64,000 nucleotides of DNA, taken from contig JANCIK010000003.1 in the NCBI GenBank assembly GCA_028532985.1, forward strand, positions 3,544,001-3,608,000, in the 5' to 3' direction. Shown piece by piece: positions 11,773 to 22,995 of this stretch; positions within the stretch are counted from its first letter, which is position 1, and each line of letters begins with the position of its first letter. A program made the translations under genes and the position numbers. Source of the DNA: Stropharia rugosoannulata. Its lineage: Eukaryota; Basidiomycota; Agaricomycetes; Agaricales; Strophariaceae. Under the pieces are notes generated by a model. It had not been told where the DNA came from and did not search any database. It worked only from the letters and a program-made list of their open reading frames with translations.

Positions 11773-12785
11773 AATTTGGAACGGTACGCACCAAGCGATA
11801 TAGAACCAAGGGCTTTGGCCTATATGCGCACCCAACTCATGGCTCATAAATACATTATTCCACTCTGGGACCCATCTCCTTCTGTTGAAGATCCCAAATA
11901 CTGGAGGTGGCATGTGTGTATTGGAGACATTGGATATCTTACCCATACAGGTGGATTTAAGGCCCTTTTTAATATCCTTATAACGGCAGAAGAGAATCGC
12001 AGACGCGGGTACCATACCCCAGATGGGTTCATCCCTTGTAAACCGGGCCCTGGTAGTCGTTTGCCTCCACGCAGGGAGGAACCGATGTTTAAATTGGACA
12101 TATTGGTCTTCAGAGGGTTCGCACCAATCACCAGGTAAGGTCGCATCGTCCCACGTTTTGTAGACACGTTGATTAACCTTGAGCTATACGTCCCAGTCAA
12201 TCCGAGGCAATACGCACCCTTCAGATACCGAAAACACATCGCAAGACAAGTTGCGCGGCCAACCACATGGCGTCAGGATACGTGCACGAGACTTATAGAG
12301 AAGAGTCAATAATCATTATGAAGAACCACATATCAAAACACTTTCAGTCTTGGCGGTCTTCTATCCCATTTGATGGAGATGTTTCCTCTCTGATCCTCGT
12401 TACTGGGACCTACAAGACTAAATCCTGGTCTATACTCTCTGCTACTCCAGACGCCAAAATCGCACCCAGCGTACGACCATATGCAACATTAACCGAGACT
12501 GACAACAGACCCGGTGCCTTGCATTGGTTTACCCAGCACGACAATGTACTGCATAGGACTTTTGGTCCATCTTCAACAATGCGGGACAAAATGGAGCAGT
12601 ACTTGCGATCATCAGACGGTCGAGCTGCAGGCCCTCAGGCTCAAAGGGAAACGGAAGAGTGCTACTGTGTCGCCTTAAAAGGTCGGGTCATCAAAGAGAG
12701 TTTGAAAGTTAAAGGCAGTCGTGCCAGCGTCTCATCAATTCTCTCTAGATTCTCTTCGGTACTTACGATTAAGCGGCGAGAATAA
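11773..12785 (+). CDS. agaricomycete GDIGY-type protein, copy 2 (C-terminal exons)
   Basis: Exons 11,773-12,134 and 12,197-12,785 join in phase (ACC AG|T) over a 62-bp intron with a GTAAGG donor and CCCAG acceptor. The first exon has the paralogous core GDIGYLTHTGGFKALFNIL. The second has the arginine-rich strand before YREESIIIMKNHI and the LILVTGTYKTKSWSI segment, which corresponds to LYIVTGVDRARCW in copy 1. The C-terminus is basic (LTIKRRE). The pair is head to head and clearly paralogous but strongly diverged. No ATG opens the first exon, so the real start lies in the upstream exons. Function unknown. Confidence 0.6.
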
Positions 12786-13611
12786 AAGGCACATCTCTCA
12801 GAGATATGTAAAGCAGTGACTACTGACTGTACGATTCAATATTTATTACGATATTTACCAATGTAATCAACCATCATGTTATGTATCTCAGCTTATTGAT
12901 CCAAAAGGAAAATGGATATGGTGTTGAAGCGGTATGTTTAGCTTTGCCTTGTTCGGCGTTTCTTTCTGAATGGTAGTGTTCTTCTTTGGGACCATTTTGA
13001 CAACTTGAGCGCTTGAGTGCCAAACAATTCCGATCAACGTGACGCCCCGTTTTTCCCTAATTTCAGTCTAACACAACCTATGGATTGAGCGCCTGCGTCC
13101 ACCTCTGGCAGCAGTTTTGACAGTCGTTAGATAGGCTTCACGGTTGCTGCGAAGTCACCCAAGAGGTTCGTTTAATCCCACGCTTGTAAATTCAATCCTG
13201 TACTAAATCCAGCTTAAATCCTATAGCTGACAATCTGCTCTGGATGGTGTGAGGGGGGGTTGATTCATCGTCTTTCAATGGTTAAGTTGGGATGACATCA
13301 CATCCACCAAGGCTGTAAAATACCTAAGTTCCTCATATCCTACCAATTCTGACTTGTACCATAAATCGCCGGGATGTCCTTGCCGCTCAGCCAGAGGCAT
13401 CAAATCACCAATCAATTGCATAGATTCAAGACAAACATAAATATAACACTAAGACAATGCAACAAGAATACAGCCCATACTACATACACTGAGTACTGGT
13501 AGTCCCATCTAACCAGGTAAGGCAGCTACTAAGATGTGTCCATTCCATCTGGCACATGCTGGGCTGATGGAGTGTGTTGAGCTGACAGTGCAAATTGGGG
13601 AGGTGGCATGT
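12786..13611. other. intergenic, second half of a diverged repeat pair
   Basis: No gene seen. Positions 12,912-13,060 match 7695-7845 in direct orientation with many changes. The rest is AT-rich sequence leading into the transposon block. Confidence 0.4.
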
Positions 13612-14036
13612 TGAGAGGTCTGCTGCAGGGCTAGACTCGAATCACAAGAAACACAACACACACAACCCCAGCAGAGCGAGATCCTATCCCCTAGATTGAG
13701 TGACGCTCTTCAGCTAAGCAGATTATAGATGTCTACGCTTCTCCTGGTACTTCTCCGCTGAGCAGACTGTGATGTTTAAGGGTCTTGTAAGTTCAGTCCA
13801 GATGTCTGCTGTACAGTGCCTGCAAGTTTGTTTTTAAGGAGGGGTTTAATTCTACTAGAAGTCTCAGATTAATGTCTGGCCAACCTCTGCTGAGTGCAGG
13901 GTATTGATAGTAATGTATAGTTTTGATGGTGGCTCCGCAGGGCTTATTCTGCTGAGTGGGTTTGAGGTCCGGTGACCGATGCAGATGCTCACACAAGCTG
14001 GTATTCCCAATTGTGCCTTGCTCCTAGTGATTTCCA

Positions 14037-14337
14037 GGCTCGGGCTTGGCCTGAAAGCCTGGCTTGGGCTGGGCTTTTTAGGGCTTAGGCTTTACAAAAT
14101 ATGAAGCCTGGCCCAAGCCCAAATACAGGGCCGGGCTTGGGCAGGCTTGGGCCTAAGCCCAGGCTTTTGGGTACCTTTTTGTATTAACCAACTATTAACT
14201 TAGTGATTTGCAGGCTTGGGCTTGAGGCCCAAAGCCTGCTCAAGCCTGGCCCAAATAGGCCCTGCCAGGCCCAGCCCTGTTGCAGGCTTGGATGGGCTTT
14301 GGGCCTGGCTTGAGGTGCTTAAAAGCCTGAGCCCTTG
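14037..14337. repeat. GGCTTGGGC-rich palindromic low-complexity segment
   Basis: About 300 bp made of permutations of AGGCTTGGGC and its complement GCCCAAGCCT, for example around 14,040-14,170 and 14,212-14,320. Both orientations occur, so the single strand could fold back extensively. It interrupts the decayed LTR. Confidence 0.7.
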
Positions 14338-14407
14338 CACCCTTGAGGCATCATCTACACACAGTCCTGCTTGTCGCCTTTGATATTTCTCTGCTCAGCT
14401 GTACTCC

Positions 14408-14572
14408 CATCAGTAAATCCTGATTTTGCTATGGCACTATGCAAGGGGGGGGATTTGCTATGATGCTATAAGCTGCTATGGCTTGCTATAGGGCATCTGT
14501 ATAGCACCTTATAGTGCCATAGCAAATCCCCCCCTCTACATAGTGCCATAGCAAAATCAGGATTTTCTGATG
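14408..14572. mobile_element. MITE-like element with long terminal inverted repeats
   Basis: 165 bp inserted in the decayed LTR. The ends are near-perfect inverted repeats of about 50 bp: CATCAG, AAATCCTGATTTTGC, TATGGCACTATG, then a G7 run on the left, with the complement (C7 run, CATAGTGCCATAGC) on the right. There is no coding capacity. Compared with intact LTR copies (20,700), the flanking LTR sequence is continuous across it. The target duplication is too short to define. The superfamily is not assigned. Confidence 0.75.
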
Positions 14573-14701
14573 CCTGTCTTCTGCTGAGAAGACAGTAACC
14601 GTTATGTACTCTGCTGACAGCTATTCCAGGTACTTCAACTGTGTACTTATGGCTGGTACAGTCCACTGAACCCCACACAACTGCCTGCTGAGCACACACG
14701 T

Positions 14702-14812
14702 TGAGAGGTCTACTGCATAGCTAGACTCGAAATTGCGAAACACAACACACACACACACCCAGCAGAGCGAGATCCTATCCCTTAGATCAAGCGAATGCCC
14801 TCAACTAAACAG
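14702..14812 (-). mobile_element. B-type LTR end fragment, tandem to the next LTR
   Basis: The first 111 bp of a reversed B-type LTR (TGAGAGGTCTACTGCATAGC) stop at CTCAACTAAAC, exactly where the next LTR begins. This is a partial tandem LTR junction. Confidence 0.65.
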
Positions 14813-16010
14813 TGAGTGGTCTACTGCGTAGCTAGACTCAAAATCGCGAAACACAACACACACACACACCCGGCGGAGCAAGATCCTATCCTTTAGATCG
14901 AGCGAACGCCCTATAATGGATAGTATAATTTATGCTCTGCTCTGGTTCCCGTTCTGGGCGTGCGATGCACGCACCTCGTGTCCTCTAGTCTTTGTAACAG
15001 CAAGTAGTGCCTGCAAGTTTGTTTGTAAGGAGGGGTTTAATTCTAGTAAATCTCAGATAGAGCCTGGTTGCTAGTGGCATGTGCTAGGCAAAATGATAAA
15101 TGAAATAAGTTGTTTTAGCAAATGGCTTTGCTGCACAAACTTCCGGGTCCGGTGACCTCGTGCGATGCGCGGACTCTCCAAAGTCCAACAATCCCAAGAC
15201 TCTCCAAAGTCTTTCACCCGGCGGTGCAGTCTCACAGTCTAAACACTACAGTGCAAGTTTCCATACACGGTTGTACTGACTCCTCACTGAGCTCTCCAAT
15301 TGACCCGGTGGCCAGAAGCTATCCAAAACTCCTATGATTCACAAATACTTCACAGTTAAAACCCTAACAAAAGCTAAACACAGCCCACTGACGGCCTGGG
15401 ACAGAACCCAGCACACAGATCTAGTGGGTAGACAATTGCTTAAATTACTATAGACAAGGATACAGGTTTATATGCGATGCACGCATGTGTACTAATAATA
15501 AGGTAAAGTAAATACTAGCAATGCGCAGCCAAAGGTCCATGCATCGCATCCGGGCTTCTCCTCTAGTATCCTGGCCCCTTGGCATTCGCTGCGTGCATGT
15601 CGTTCATTCCCTTGGGCTTTTGCACGTCTTTTGATGCGCGCCGCCACGGTCACATGATGTGTGGACTTAGGCAAATTCTGCCTTTGCAATGCGCGCACAG
15701 CCCTTCACACTGCCTTTGGTACCCGCTCAGCTGTACTCACACTGCTCTTTGCTGGTGCTTAACCGTTCTACGCTTTCCTGATCGCTTGCACAGACGGCCA
15801 AACTATGCACTCTAGACTGTGCAGCTCGCTGACCAATCCCTCTCACGATACGGTGCGTGCAGGTGCTTATAGTCATGATGCTCGTGTGCTGATAGCTATA
15901 GACTACGAGACAGGCTCATCTCTAGTCCCTCTTGTGTTTTCCTGTGCACAGCGTTCCCTTTAAGGGAACTTCTGACGATTTACGTCCGTAGCCGAAAAGC
16001 AGCCCTGTCA
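14813..16010 (-). mobile_element. 3' LTR of element E2 (B type, 1,198 bp)
   Basis: Reversed LTR from TGAGTGGTC to CCTGTCA, the same length as the solo copy at 21,052-22,249. Immediately to its right is TCTCCCCCCCACT, the complement of a polypurine tract, so in element orientation this is the 3' LTR. It is rich in GATGCRYGCA-type words. The open frames inside are not conserved in other copies. Confidence 0.8.
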
Positions 16011-16615
16011 TCTCCCCCCCACTAAAAATCTTGACTGTCCTTAGTCAACTTCCGATGCGTGCATCGCTTCTATAGTAGCAGCCCACTATTTTCCCCATCC
16101 TACTGTGTCCTGGCTTAGCCAATGCTGTCTGTGGCTACCCAGAGCTCCCTTCTTCCTACATCCTATCTCTATTCGGCGCCCTGATTTTCTTCTTTGGGCA
16201 TTCCTTACTGGGCCTCCACCGAACTAGACTTGTTTTAGACAAACCCTCTTCCGCGCGCACTGCACCTATTGTTGTTTTCTAATTTCTTACTCCTAATGGT
16301 CCCATTATTACCATTCCGGGCCAGCCTACATCCCTTCTCAAGTCACTTTCCTGATCAGGCCTTGCCCCTTTCCTTTTCTGGGCCCTGCTAGCTCTTCCTT
16401 TTTACTGCACGCTATTCTAGTATGTCGCTGGTAAGTTTATTCGACATGTGCTCATTGCCGTTCAGCTTCTCTCATGCTCCAGAATTTTCCTTCACTATTC
16501 TTTCCTGGGTATATAACAAGTTCCTCTGCCCCTCCTGTTCTTTCTTTCTCTCGCTTCCTTCTCTAAATCCCTACTGTTTTTCCACACTTCTCCAAAACTG
16601 GACCACAAGACGTTC
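16011..16615 (-). other. E2 polypurine tract and leader of the antisense cassette
   Basis: The first ~15 bp are the polypurine tract seen on the complementary strand. The remainder is pyrimidine-rich sequence that precedes cassette gene c, so on the plus strand it is the promoter/leader of that gene. No other gene was seen. Confidence 0.5.
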
Positions 16616-18712
16616 ATGGGCTTCAGAAAGGCTTTTTCTTTTATCACACAGTGCACCGAGGATCGCGAACGCGATGGCGTGGACTGTTTCCACCGCCTGC
16701 GCCCAGCCCTTACCAATTTTGCCGTGCTCGAAGACTTAGGCGACCTTGACACTCTTGATGCTGCCCAAGCGTCGCTTTTCAACAGCTATCGGGATGCCCT
16801 GGGCGCAGGTCTCACAGCACATGTCCTAGCTTTTCCTCAGGACCTTTCCCATCATGCTGGCATTCGAGAACTTGCCCTTATTCTTTCTATTCTGAGCCTG
16901 AACGATAGCAACGCCTCCTTTGGTTGGGACTCACAGGACCCCCCTAGGCGGGCAGTGTGGTACTCAGAGCCCACCCACGAACCGGTGCCCCTTTTTCTTT
17001 CTTCATTTTTCTTCTTCACCCCGCTTACATTCGATGCACGCTTCTTGTTCCCTAGCTTCTCTCGTACCAAGAGGCGTTTGCAACGGCTTTCCTTCCGCTC
17101 TGGGTTCCTGGAGACGAGCCTGAGCCACGTCTTCAATGCATGCCCTTGGCGTCGACTGGACCCGACGTGGAGATGGGAGAGTCCTCTGGAAGCGGGACCG
17201 TTATGGAGGCCACCCCTGCACCTCCCATCGAAGAGAGGCGTGCCTCGCCTTCTTCAACCCCACCCCCTCCTTCTCCAGACCCTGCGCCTGCCGAGCCCAC
17301 TCCCGCCGTGCCTGCAAAGCGCAAGCGTGCCTCTCTTTCACTGACCCCTCCTCCTCCATCGCCAGACCCTGTATCCCCCCGGGTTGACGATTCTGCGCCT
17401 GCTGCACCCTCCAAGCGCAAGCATGCTGTGCTCGTACCCATCTCGACTTTGCCTGTCCCGGTGATCCCCCTTGTTAAACGCACGCACAAGGCCGCTAGTA
17501 CTGGTAAGGCATTCTTCTTTTACCAGCTTATACCATTTGTTTGACACCCTTTTTATTTTTATTTTATTTAGTGACCCCGCAGGCTGTAGCAGGGCCTTCC
17601 ACCGTACATGCCTCTCCGGCTGTTCCTAAGGTGCGCGCATCGCATACCAAGGTTGTCCCCGTAGAGGCCATTCCCAGCAGCCTCGAGGAGCTTCCACGCC
17701 TGAAGGGTGTTGATGCTTCCAAATCCCAGTACCGCTCAACATTTACAATCTTCTGCCTGGCGTCTACCATGTGTCCCTGGCACTGGCTGGCGCCCCTTTA
17801 CCCGACGCCATAACTATGTCCCAACTCCCACCTGAGGAGGCGCTGCGCAAAGCCATCATCATTCGTCTTTTCATTTTATTTTCTCCTCTTTCGCAATTTT
17901 GTTTAATTACTTCCTTCTTTAGCCCGGGTTTACTTGCTCGCTTTGCGGGCGCCCTCAGGGTGAATCCTCTTCCACTCCCTCCCTCAAACACTTTTGTATC
18001 CTTCGCGGTCCTGGTCGGAAATGTGCGAGTTGCTGCCTAGGGGGCCAAGGTCCCTGCCTCCATACCATGACTGGCACTGAGCTTGACAGCGCACTAGAAG
18101 GGACTTCTGGCTGGTATTGTACCTCCCCCCGTGGTGCGCACATCTTTTATCTTTTCTTTCTACTTTACTGACTTTCTCTTCTTTTCAGAGCTTCAAGCTT
18201 CCTTCGCCTGTCTCGAGGCCTATGGTCAGCAGGCGCGCGCTGCGGAAGAGTCCTGTTGAGGCCTTCAGCGCCTCTACTTCGCCGAACTCATCCAGCTTGT
18301 GCAGCTCGCGCAGGCTATGGCCGTGACTCTGCCGACTAATGTTATTATTGGTTCCTGCTTCACCGACTGCAAGACATTCGATGCCCTTCGATCCATGGAC
18401 CTCGAACAGCTCTGCGCTTCCTATGATGCACTCTGCCAACCATTGGATCCTGATCACCCTATCGAGTCTGCGCCGCCATCCTCTTCTTTCTACCGTCCCG
18501 ACCATCCGCGTCAAGATCCTTCTTCCTTTGTCCCTGCCCCCCAGCCTTCTAAGGCTTCCAAAGTCCCGAAATCGACGTCCAAAGGCAAGGGTAAAGGCAA
18601 AGGAAAAGGCAAAGCTCCCGTCCGCTCCTACAAGTCCTCTCCCGTTGTTGTTAACGACTCGAGCCCTGAGGCCTCCGCTGAGGAAGAAGATGTCATTCAC
18701 ATGGAGGCCTAA
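16616..18712 (+). pseudogene. E2 cassette gene c (antisense accessory gene), degenerate
   Basis: Multi-exon frame homologous to E1 42,852-44,859. Exon 1 starts at ATG 16,616 and keeps RLRPAL and the HHAGIRELALILSIL segment (NGVREFCILLSAV in E1). Later pieces are Pro/Ser-rich with basic KRKRAS and KRKHAV clusters, which look like nuclear localisation signals. Around 17,985-18,060 another frame keeps a Cys-rich stretch (FCILRGPGRKCASCCLG). The final exon holds LAQAMAVTLPTNVIIG and the KGKGKGKGK run and ends with TAA at 18,710-18,712. An in-frame TGA interrupts the last exon near 18,257. The gene reads opposite to E2 gag-pol. Confidence 0.6.
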
Positions 18713-19199
18713 GTCTTGCTGCGGGGCGCGCATTTTTGGCACTTGTTTTCTCTTATGTTTCCTTCTTGTTCCCTTCCTACTATTCTATCTAGCATATGTA
18801 GAATAGTTGTGTTTTATTATTATATGCTTTCAAATGATTTTCTTGTCTCCTTCTTGTGTGATCTTAAGTTCTCTCTGCCTTTTTAAGATGTCTACTAGCC
18901 TGGTTTCCTTTTGAGCTGCTACCAATGCCATGCGTGCATCTGACCCATGTCCTCTTGCTTGTAACTGCCCACTAACTTCTGCTCCTGTCTTTTTACAGCA
19001 GGCGAGTATAAGTGCAATGCACGCATATGAAAGACATGCATGTGTGTATGTGCCAGCCAGCTTTTACTTCTGCCCTGAGCTCTTGTTCTTCCTGCAGTAT
19101 CTCCTTAAGCACCTAGGTTTATCTCTGCTTGGCTAGGCCTTCTCTCCCCCCCACTATAAATTCAACTGTCCCCAGTTGAGAGCTTCTTTACTCTTTGTT
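18713..19199. other. E2 spacer between cassette genes c and b
   Basis: Pyrimidine-rich spacer in the accessory cassette with several TGCATGCA-like words. No open frame of note. Confidence 0.4.
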
Positions 19200-19563
19200 A
19201 TGGCTCTCCGATATCAGCGCACCGCTGTTGCTTGCCGATTTACCTTGCTATTGAGACAACTTGCCGTTCATGCGGAGCTCGCAGAGGACTGCGACAACGG
19301 CCCTTTTTACTTTCCTCTACAGTCTGCTCAGTCCCTCGTGCGTGCACTGGTAAAGTCCTTATGTTCATGCAAGTGCTTCCTCTGCTGATGTTTTCCTCCA
19401 GGATTGCATTACACTGCCTTTGCACTTTATCGATTTCAATCGCCAATTCCTGTCTTTAGTCATGACGATTGTGTTTTACGAAGGCCGCGCTCAGCACAGA
19501 TTCAGCAATGATCATTTCGATGCGCGCATGCTCAGCAACGCCGCTCTTCACATTCTCGATCGG
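19200..19563 (+). pseudogene. E2 cassette gene b, 5' half (cut by a solo LTR)
   Basis: Starts ATG at 19,200 with LRYQRTAVACRF, matching E1 gene b (QRYQRTNVTRQF). After an intron it continues with TLPLHFIDFNRQFLSLV and a segment matching MTIVFYEARTQRKFSDDHFD of E1. It stops abruptly at 19,563 where a reversed A-type LTR begins. The other half is at 30,095-30,693 in opposite orientation. Confidence 0.65.
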
Positions 19564-20978
19564 TGAGAGGTCTGCCGCGGGGCTAGACTCGAATCACAAG
19601 AAACACAACACACACAACCCCAGCGGAGCGAGATCCTATCCCTTAGATCGAGCGACGCTCTTCAGCTAAGCGGATTATAGATGTCTACGCTTCTCCTGGT
19701 CCTCTCCGCTGAGCGGACTGTGATGTTTTAAGAGTCTCGTGAGTTTAGTCCAGATGTCCGCTGTACAGTGCCTGCAAGTTCGTTTTAAGGAGGGGTTTAA
19801 TTCTAGAAGTCTCAGATTAATGTCTGGGCAACCTCCGCTGAGCGCAGGGTATCGATAGTAATGTATAGCTTTGATGGTGGCTCCGCGGGATTGATTCCGC
19901 TGAGTGGGTTTGAGGTCCGGTGACCGATGCAGATGCTCACACAAGCTGGTATTCCCAATTGTGCCTCGCTCCACTGACTATCCAAAGTCGTTCCGCTGGG
20001 ACTGTCCAAAGTCCTATTCTGCTGAGGCTATCCAGAACCTCGTTCACCCGGTGGTGCAGTCTCAATTCACAAAACACTACAGTGCGAGTTTTCGTACACG
20101 GTTGCACTGACTCCCTGCTGAGCTCTCCAAATGACCCGGTGGCCAGAAGCTATCCAAAACTTCTATGATTCACAATACACTTCACAGTAAAGACCCTAAC
20201 AAAAGCTAAACACAGCCCGCTGACGGTCTGGGACAGAGCCCAACACACAGATCTAGTGGGTAGACAATTGCTTGATTTCCGTAGTTACAATTACAAGTTT
20301 ATATAGACGCGCACTGTGTACTAATTTAGGTGGAGAGTAAATACTAGCAACGCCGGACCAAAGGTCCACTGAGCGCATGTGCCTCCGCTGGGCGTTTTGA
20401 TGACTACTCCGCTGAGCGCGACCTGATCCCGTTGCGCCGCCAGCCTCCGCTGAGAGACGCTGTTAAACTCCGCTGGGCGGTTCCTTCTTGGTCATCGAGG
20501 CCTGGTTACCGCTGCCAAAGTTCCCCAGCGGAGTCCGTGCCGTGTGCATTGTTCATTCCCTCGGGCATCACACGCTCCAGCGCGCGCGCCACGGTCACCT
20601 GACGAGTGGACTTAGGCAAATTTCGCCTTCGTGATGTGTTCCGCTGAGCCCCTTGAGACGCCGTCTACACACAGTCCTGCTCGTCGCCTTTGATATTTTC
20701 CACTCAGCTGTACTCCTGCCTTCTGCTGAGAAGACAGTAACCGTTATGTGCTCCGCTGGCAGCTATTCCGGGTACTTCAACTGTGTACTTATGGCTTGTA
20801 CAGTCCGCTGAACCCCACACAACCACCCGCTGAGCACACGCGTGATAGATTTGTGATACACGCGCTGAGCGCTGAGACGGCTTGACCAGGCTAGTCACTG
20901 CTCCGCTGTACCCTTGCACTTCGGCCCAAACCGCCCGCTGTGGCCACTTACAGCCTTGGTATAAACGCAGGCCTGTCA
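19564..20978 (-). mobile_element. solo LTR, family A (1,415 bp)
   Basis: Complete reversed A-type LTR, TGAGAGG to CCTGTCA. The left flank ends TCGG (19,560-19,563). The matching right flank TCGG lies, inverted, at 30,693-30,690, so the solo LTR has a 4-bp target duplication once the segment 20,979-30,693 is turned round. It shares diagnostic bases with the LTR at 30,694 (for example CTGCTGAGGC) that the E1 3' LTR lacks. Confidence 0.85.
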
Positions 20979-21051
20979 ACGATGCTGAGCCTAGGGCGCG
21001 AGAGCACTGATGGACTTATGCCAGTGCCTGCCATCAAGACTGAGGCCGCAG
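20979..21051 (+). pseudogene. E2 gag, 73-bp fragment
   Basis: Encodes LMPVPAIKTE, the same residues as E1 gag near 33,470. The fragment is bounded left by the solo A LTR and right by the solo B LTR. The base 20,979 boundary (ACGA) joins in phase to 46,709-46,712 (TCGT, complementary strand), restoring a KNPST-M-LSL reading of gag. Confidence 0.8.
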
Positions 21052-22249
21052 TGAGAGGTCTACTGTGTAGCTAGACTTGAAGTCGCGAAACACAACACAC
21101 ACACACACACCCAGCGGAGCAAGATCCTATCCCTTAGATAGAGCAAATGCCCTCAACTAAACGGCTAGTATAATCTATGCTCTGCTCTGGTTCCTGATCT
21201 AGGCATGCGATGCACGCACCTCATGTCCTCTAGTCTTTGTAATAGCAAGTAGTGCCTGCAAGTTTGTTTGTAAGGAGGGGTTTAATTCTAGTAAATCTCG
21301 GATAGAGTCCAGTTGCTAGTGGTGCGCACTAGGCAAATGATATATGAAATAAGTTGTTTTAGCAAACAGCTTCGCTGCACGCACTTCAGGGTCCGGTGAC
21401 CTCGTGCGATGCACAGACTCTCCAAAGTCCAGAAATCCAAGACTCTCCAAAGTCTTTCACCCGGCAGTGCAGTCTCACAGTCTAAACACTACAGTGCAAG
21501 TTTTCATACACGGCTGTACTGACTCCCCACTGAGCTCTCCAAGTGACCCGGTGGCCAGAAGCTATCCAAAACTCCTATGATTCACAAACACTTCACAGTT
21601 AAAACCCTAACAAAAGCTAAACACAGCCTGCTGACGGCCTGGGACAGAACCCAGTACACAGATCTAGTGGGTAGACAATTGCTTAAATTACTATAGACAA
21701 GAATACAGGTTTATATGTGATGCATGCATGTGTACTATTAATAGGGTAAAGTAAATACTAGCAACGTGCGGCCAAAGGTCTGTGCATCACTTCCTGGGCT
21801 CTCCTTCTAGTGTCCTGGTCCCTTGGCACTCGCTGCATGCATGTCAGTTGTTCCCTTGGGCTTTTGCGTGTCTTTTGATGTGCACCGCCACGGTCACATG
21901 ATGTGTGGACTTAGGCAAATTCTGCCTTTGCAATGCACGCACAGCCCTTCACACCGCCCTTGGTACTCGCTCAGCTGTACTCACACCGCACTTGGCTGGT
22001 GCTTAACCGTTCTGTGCACACCTGATCACTCGCACGGATGGCCAAACTATGCACTTTTAAAACTGTACAGTTTGCTGCCCAATCCTTTTCACAATAGGTG
22101 CATGCAGGTGCTTGTAGTTATAAAGCGCACTGATAGCTATAGACTACAAGTCAGGCTTCACTCTAGTCCCTCTGTGTTTCCCGCACACAGCTATCCCACC
22201 AATGGGACTTCTGAATGTTTACACCTGTAGCCAAAAAGCAACCCTGTCA
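21052..22249 (-). mobile_element. solo LTR, family B (1,198 bp)
   Basis: Reversed LTR from TGAGAGGTCTACTG to CCCTGTCA inserted in E2 gag. Flanks are GCAG (21,048-21,051) and GCGG (22,250-22,253), a 4-bp target duplication with one transition. Removing it joins gag in frame (GAG GCC GCA GAT). Confidence 0.85.
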
Positions 22250-22990
22250 GCGGATGTTGGTTTGCTGCGCAGAGAGATTGAGGACCTAAAAGGTTTCGTT
22301 GCCTCCTTCAAGGATACCTTGTCATTAGTAGAGAAGACAGTGGCGAAGTCGAAGGAGTCGAGTAAGAAAGAGTTAGAAGATATTATTCGCAATGTCATGG
22401 CTGCATGCGCCGCACCGATGTCGGTGCCTGTGCAACCAGTAGCCCCCATGATGCCCATGAGCACACCAAGCTTTGGTGGACCGCCACCTAGGCCCTTCCA
22501 ATACCAACAATGCCCGGAGCCTCGCTGCTTCTACTGCAAGCAGACGGGACATGTGGTTGCTGAGTGCATCATACAGCAGCAAGACTTGTCAGCTGGAAGA
22601 ATTGTCATCACAGAGGCGGGGCGCTTACAGCTACCTGACGGGTCATTGATACCTTGGGACCCATTGCGCGCGATCAAAGAGCACGTCGACGAATGGCATA
22701 AGAAGAACGGGCAGCCTGCACAGCAAGCATATATGTCACCCGTCCATCCCTCGTACATGAGTATGCCTCCTAGCATGGTATACTCGCAGATGTACCAACC
22801 AGCCAGTTCCTTGGACGAGACCTATGAGGAGCAGATATGCACACTTCAGCAAGAGCTGGAGAGTAAGAAGGCGTTCCTGAAGGAGCACGCATCGGCGAAG
22901 ACACCTGAGGAAGTTATAGAGGAACAGCGCCAGTTAATAGCGACTATGAAAGCCGAATGCAACGCTGCGCTCAGTCAGGGTTTCGATTGA
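22250..22990 (+). pseudogene. E2 gag, C-terminal part with zinc knuckle
   Basis: Homologous to residues ~385-633 of E1 gag. It keeps the CCHC knuckle CFYCKQTGHVVAEC and the coiled C-terminal region QICTLQQELESKK. The frame is open to TGA at 22,988-22,990. The upstream parts of this gag lie at 20,979-21,051 and 46,709-49,185. Confidence 0.8.
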
Positions 22991-22995
22991 GTCTG

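Larger units (their letters stand above)
13612..14700 (-). mobile_element. decayed solo LTR of family A, disrupted
   Basis: 13,612-14,022 aligns with the reversed A-type LTR (compare 19,564-19,975): TGAGAGGTCTGC start, CTCTTCAGCTAAGC and GGTGACCGATGCAGATGC blocks. About 630 bp of the LTR is missing and replaced by a GGCTTGGGC-rich stretch. The right part resumes at 14,340 and ends at 14,700 where a B-type LTR piece abuts. The CCGCTG words of family A are mostly decayed to CTGCTG or TTGCTG, which makes this an old copy. Confidence 0.7.

Noticed and set aside
13612..16010. Repeated blocks spaced like a CRISPR array or satellite
   Set aside because: They are LTR fragments of two related families with unequal spacing and long homology.
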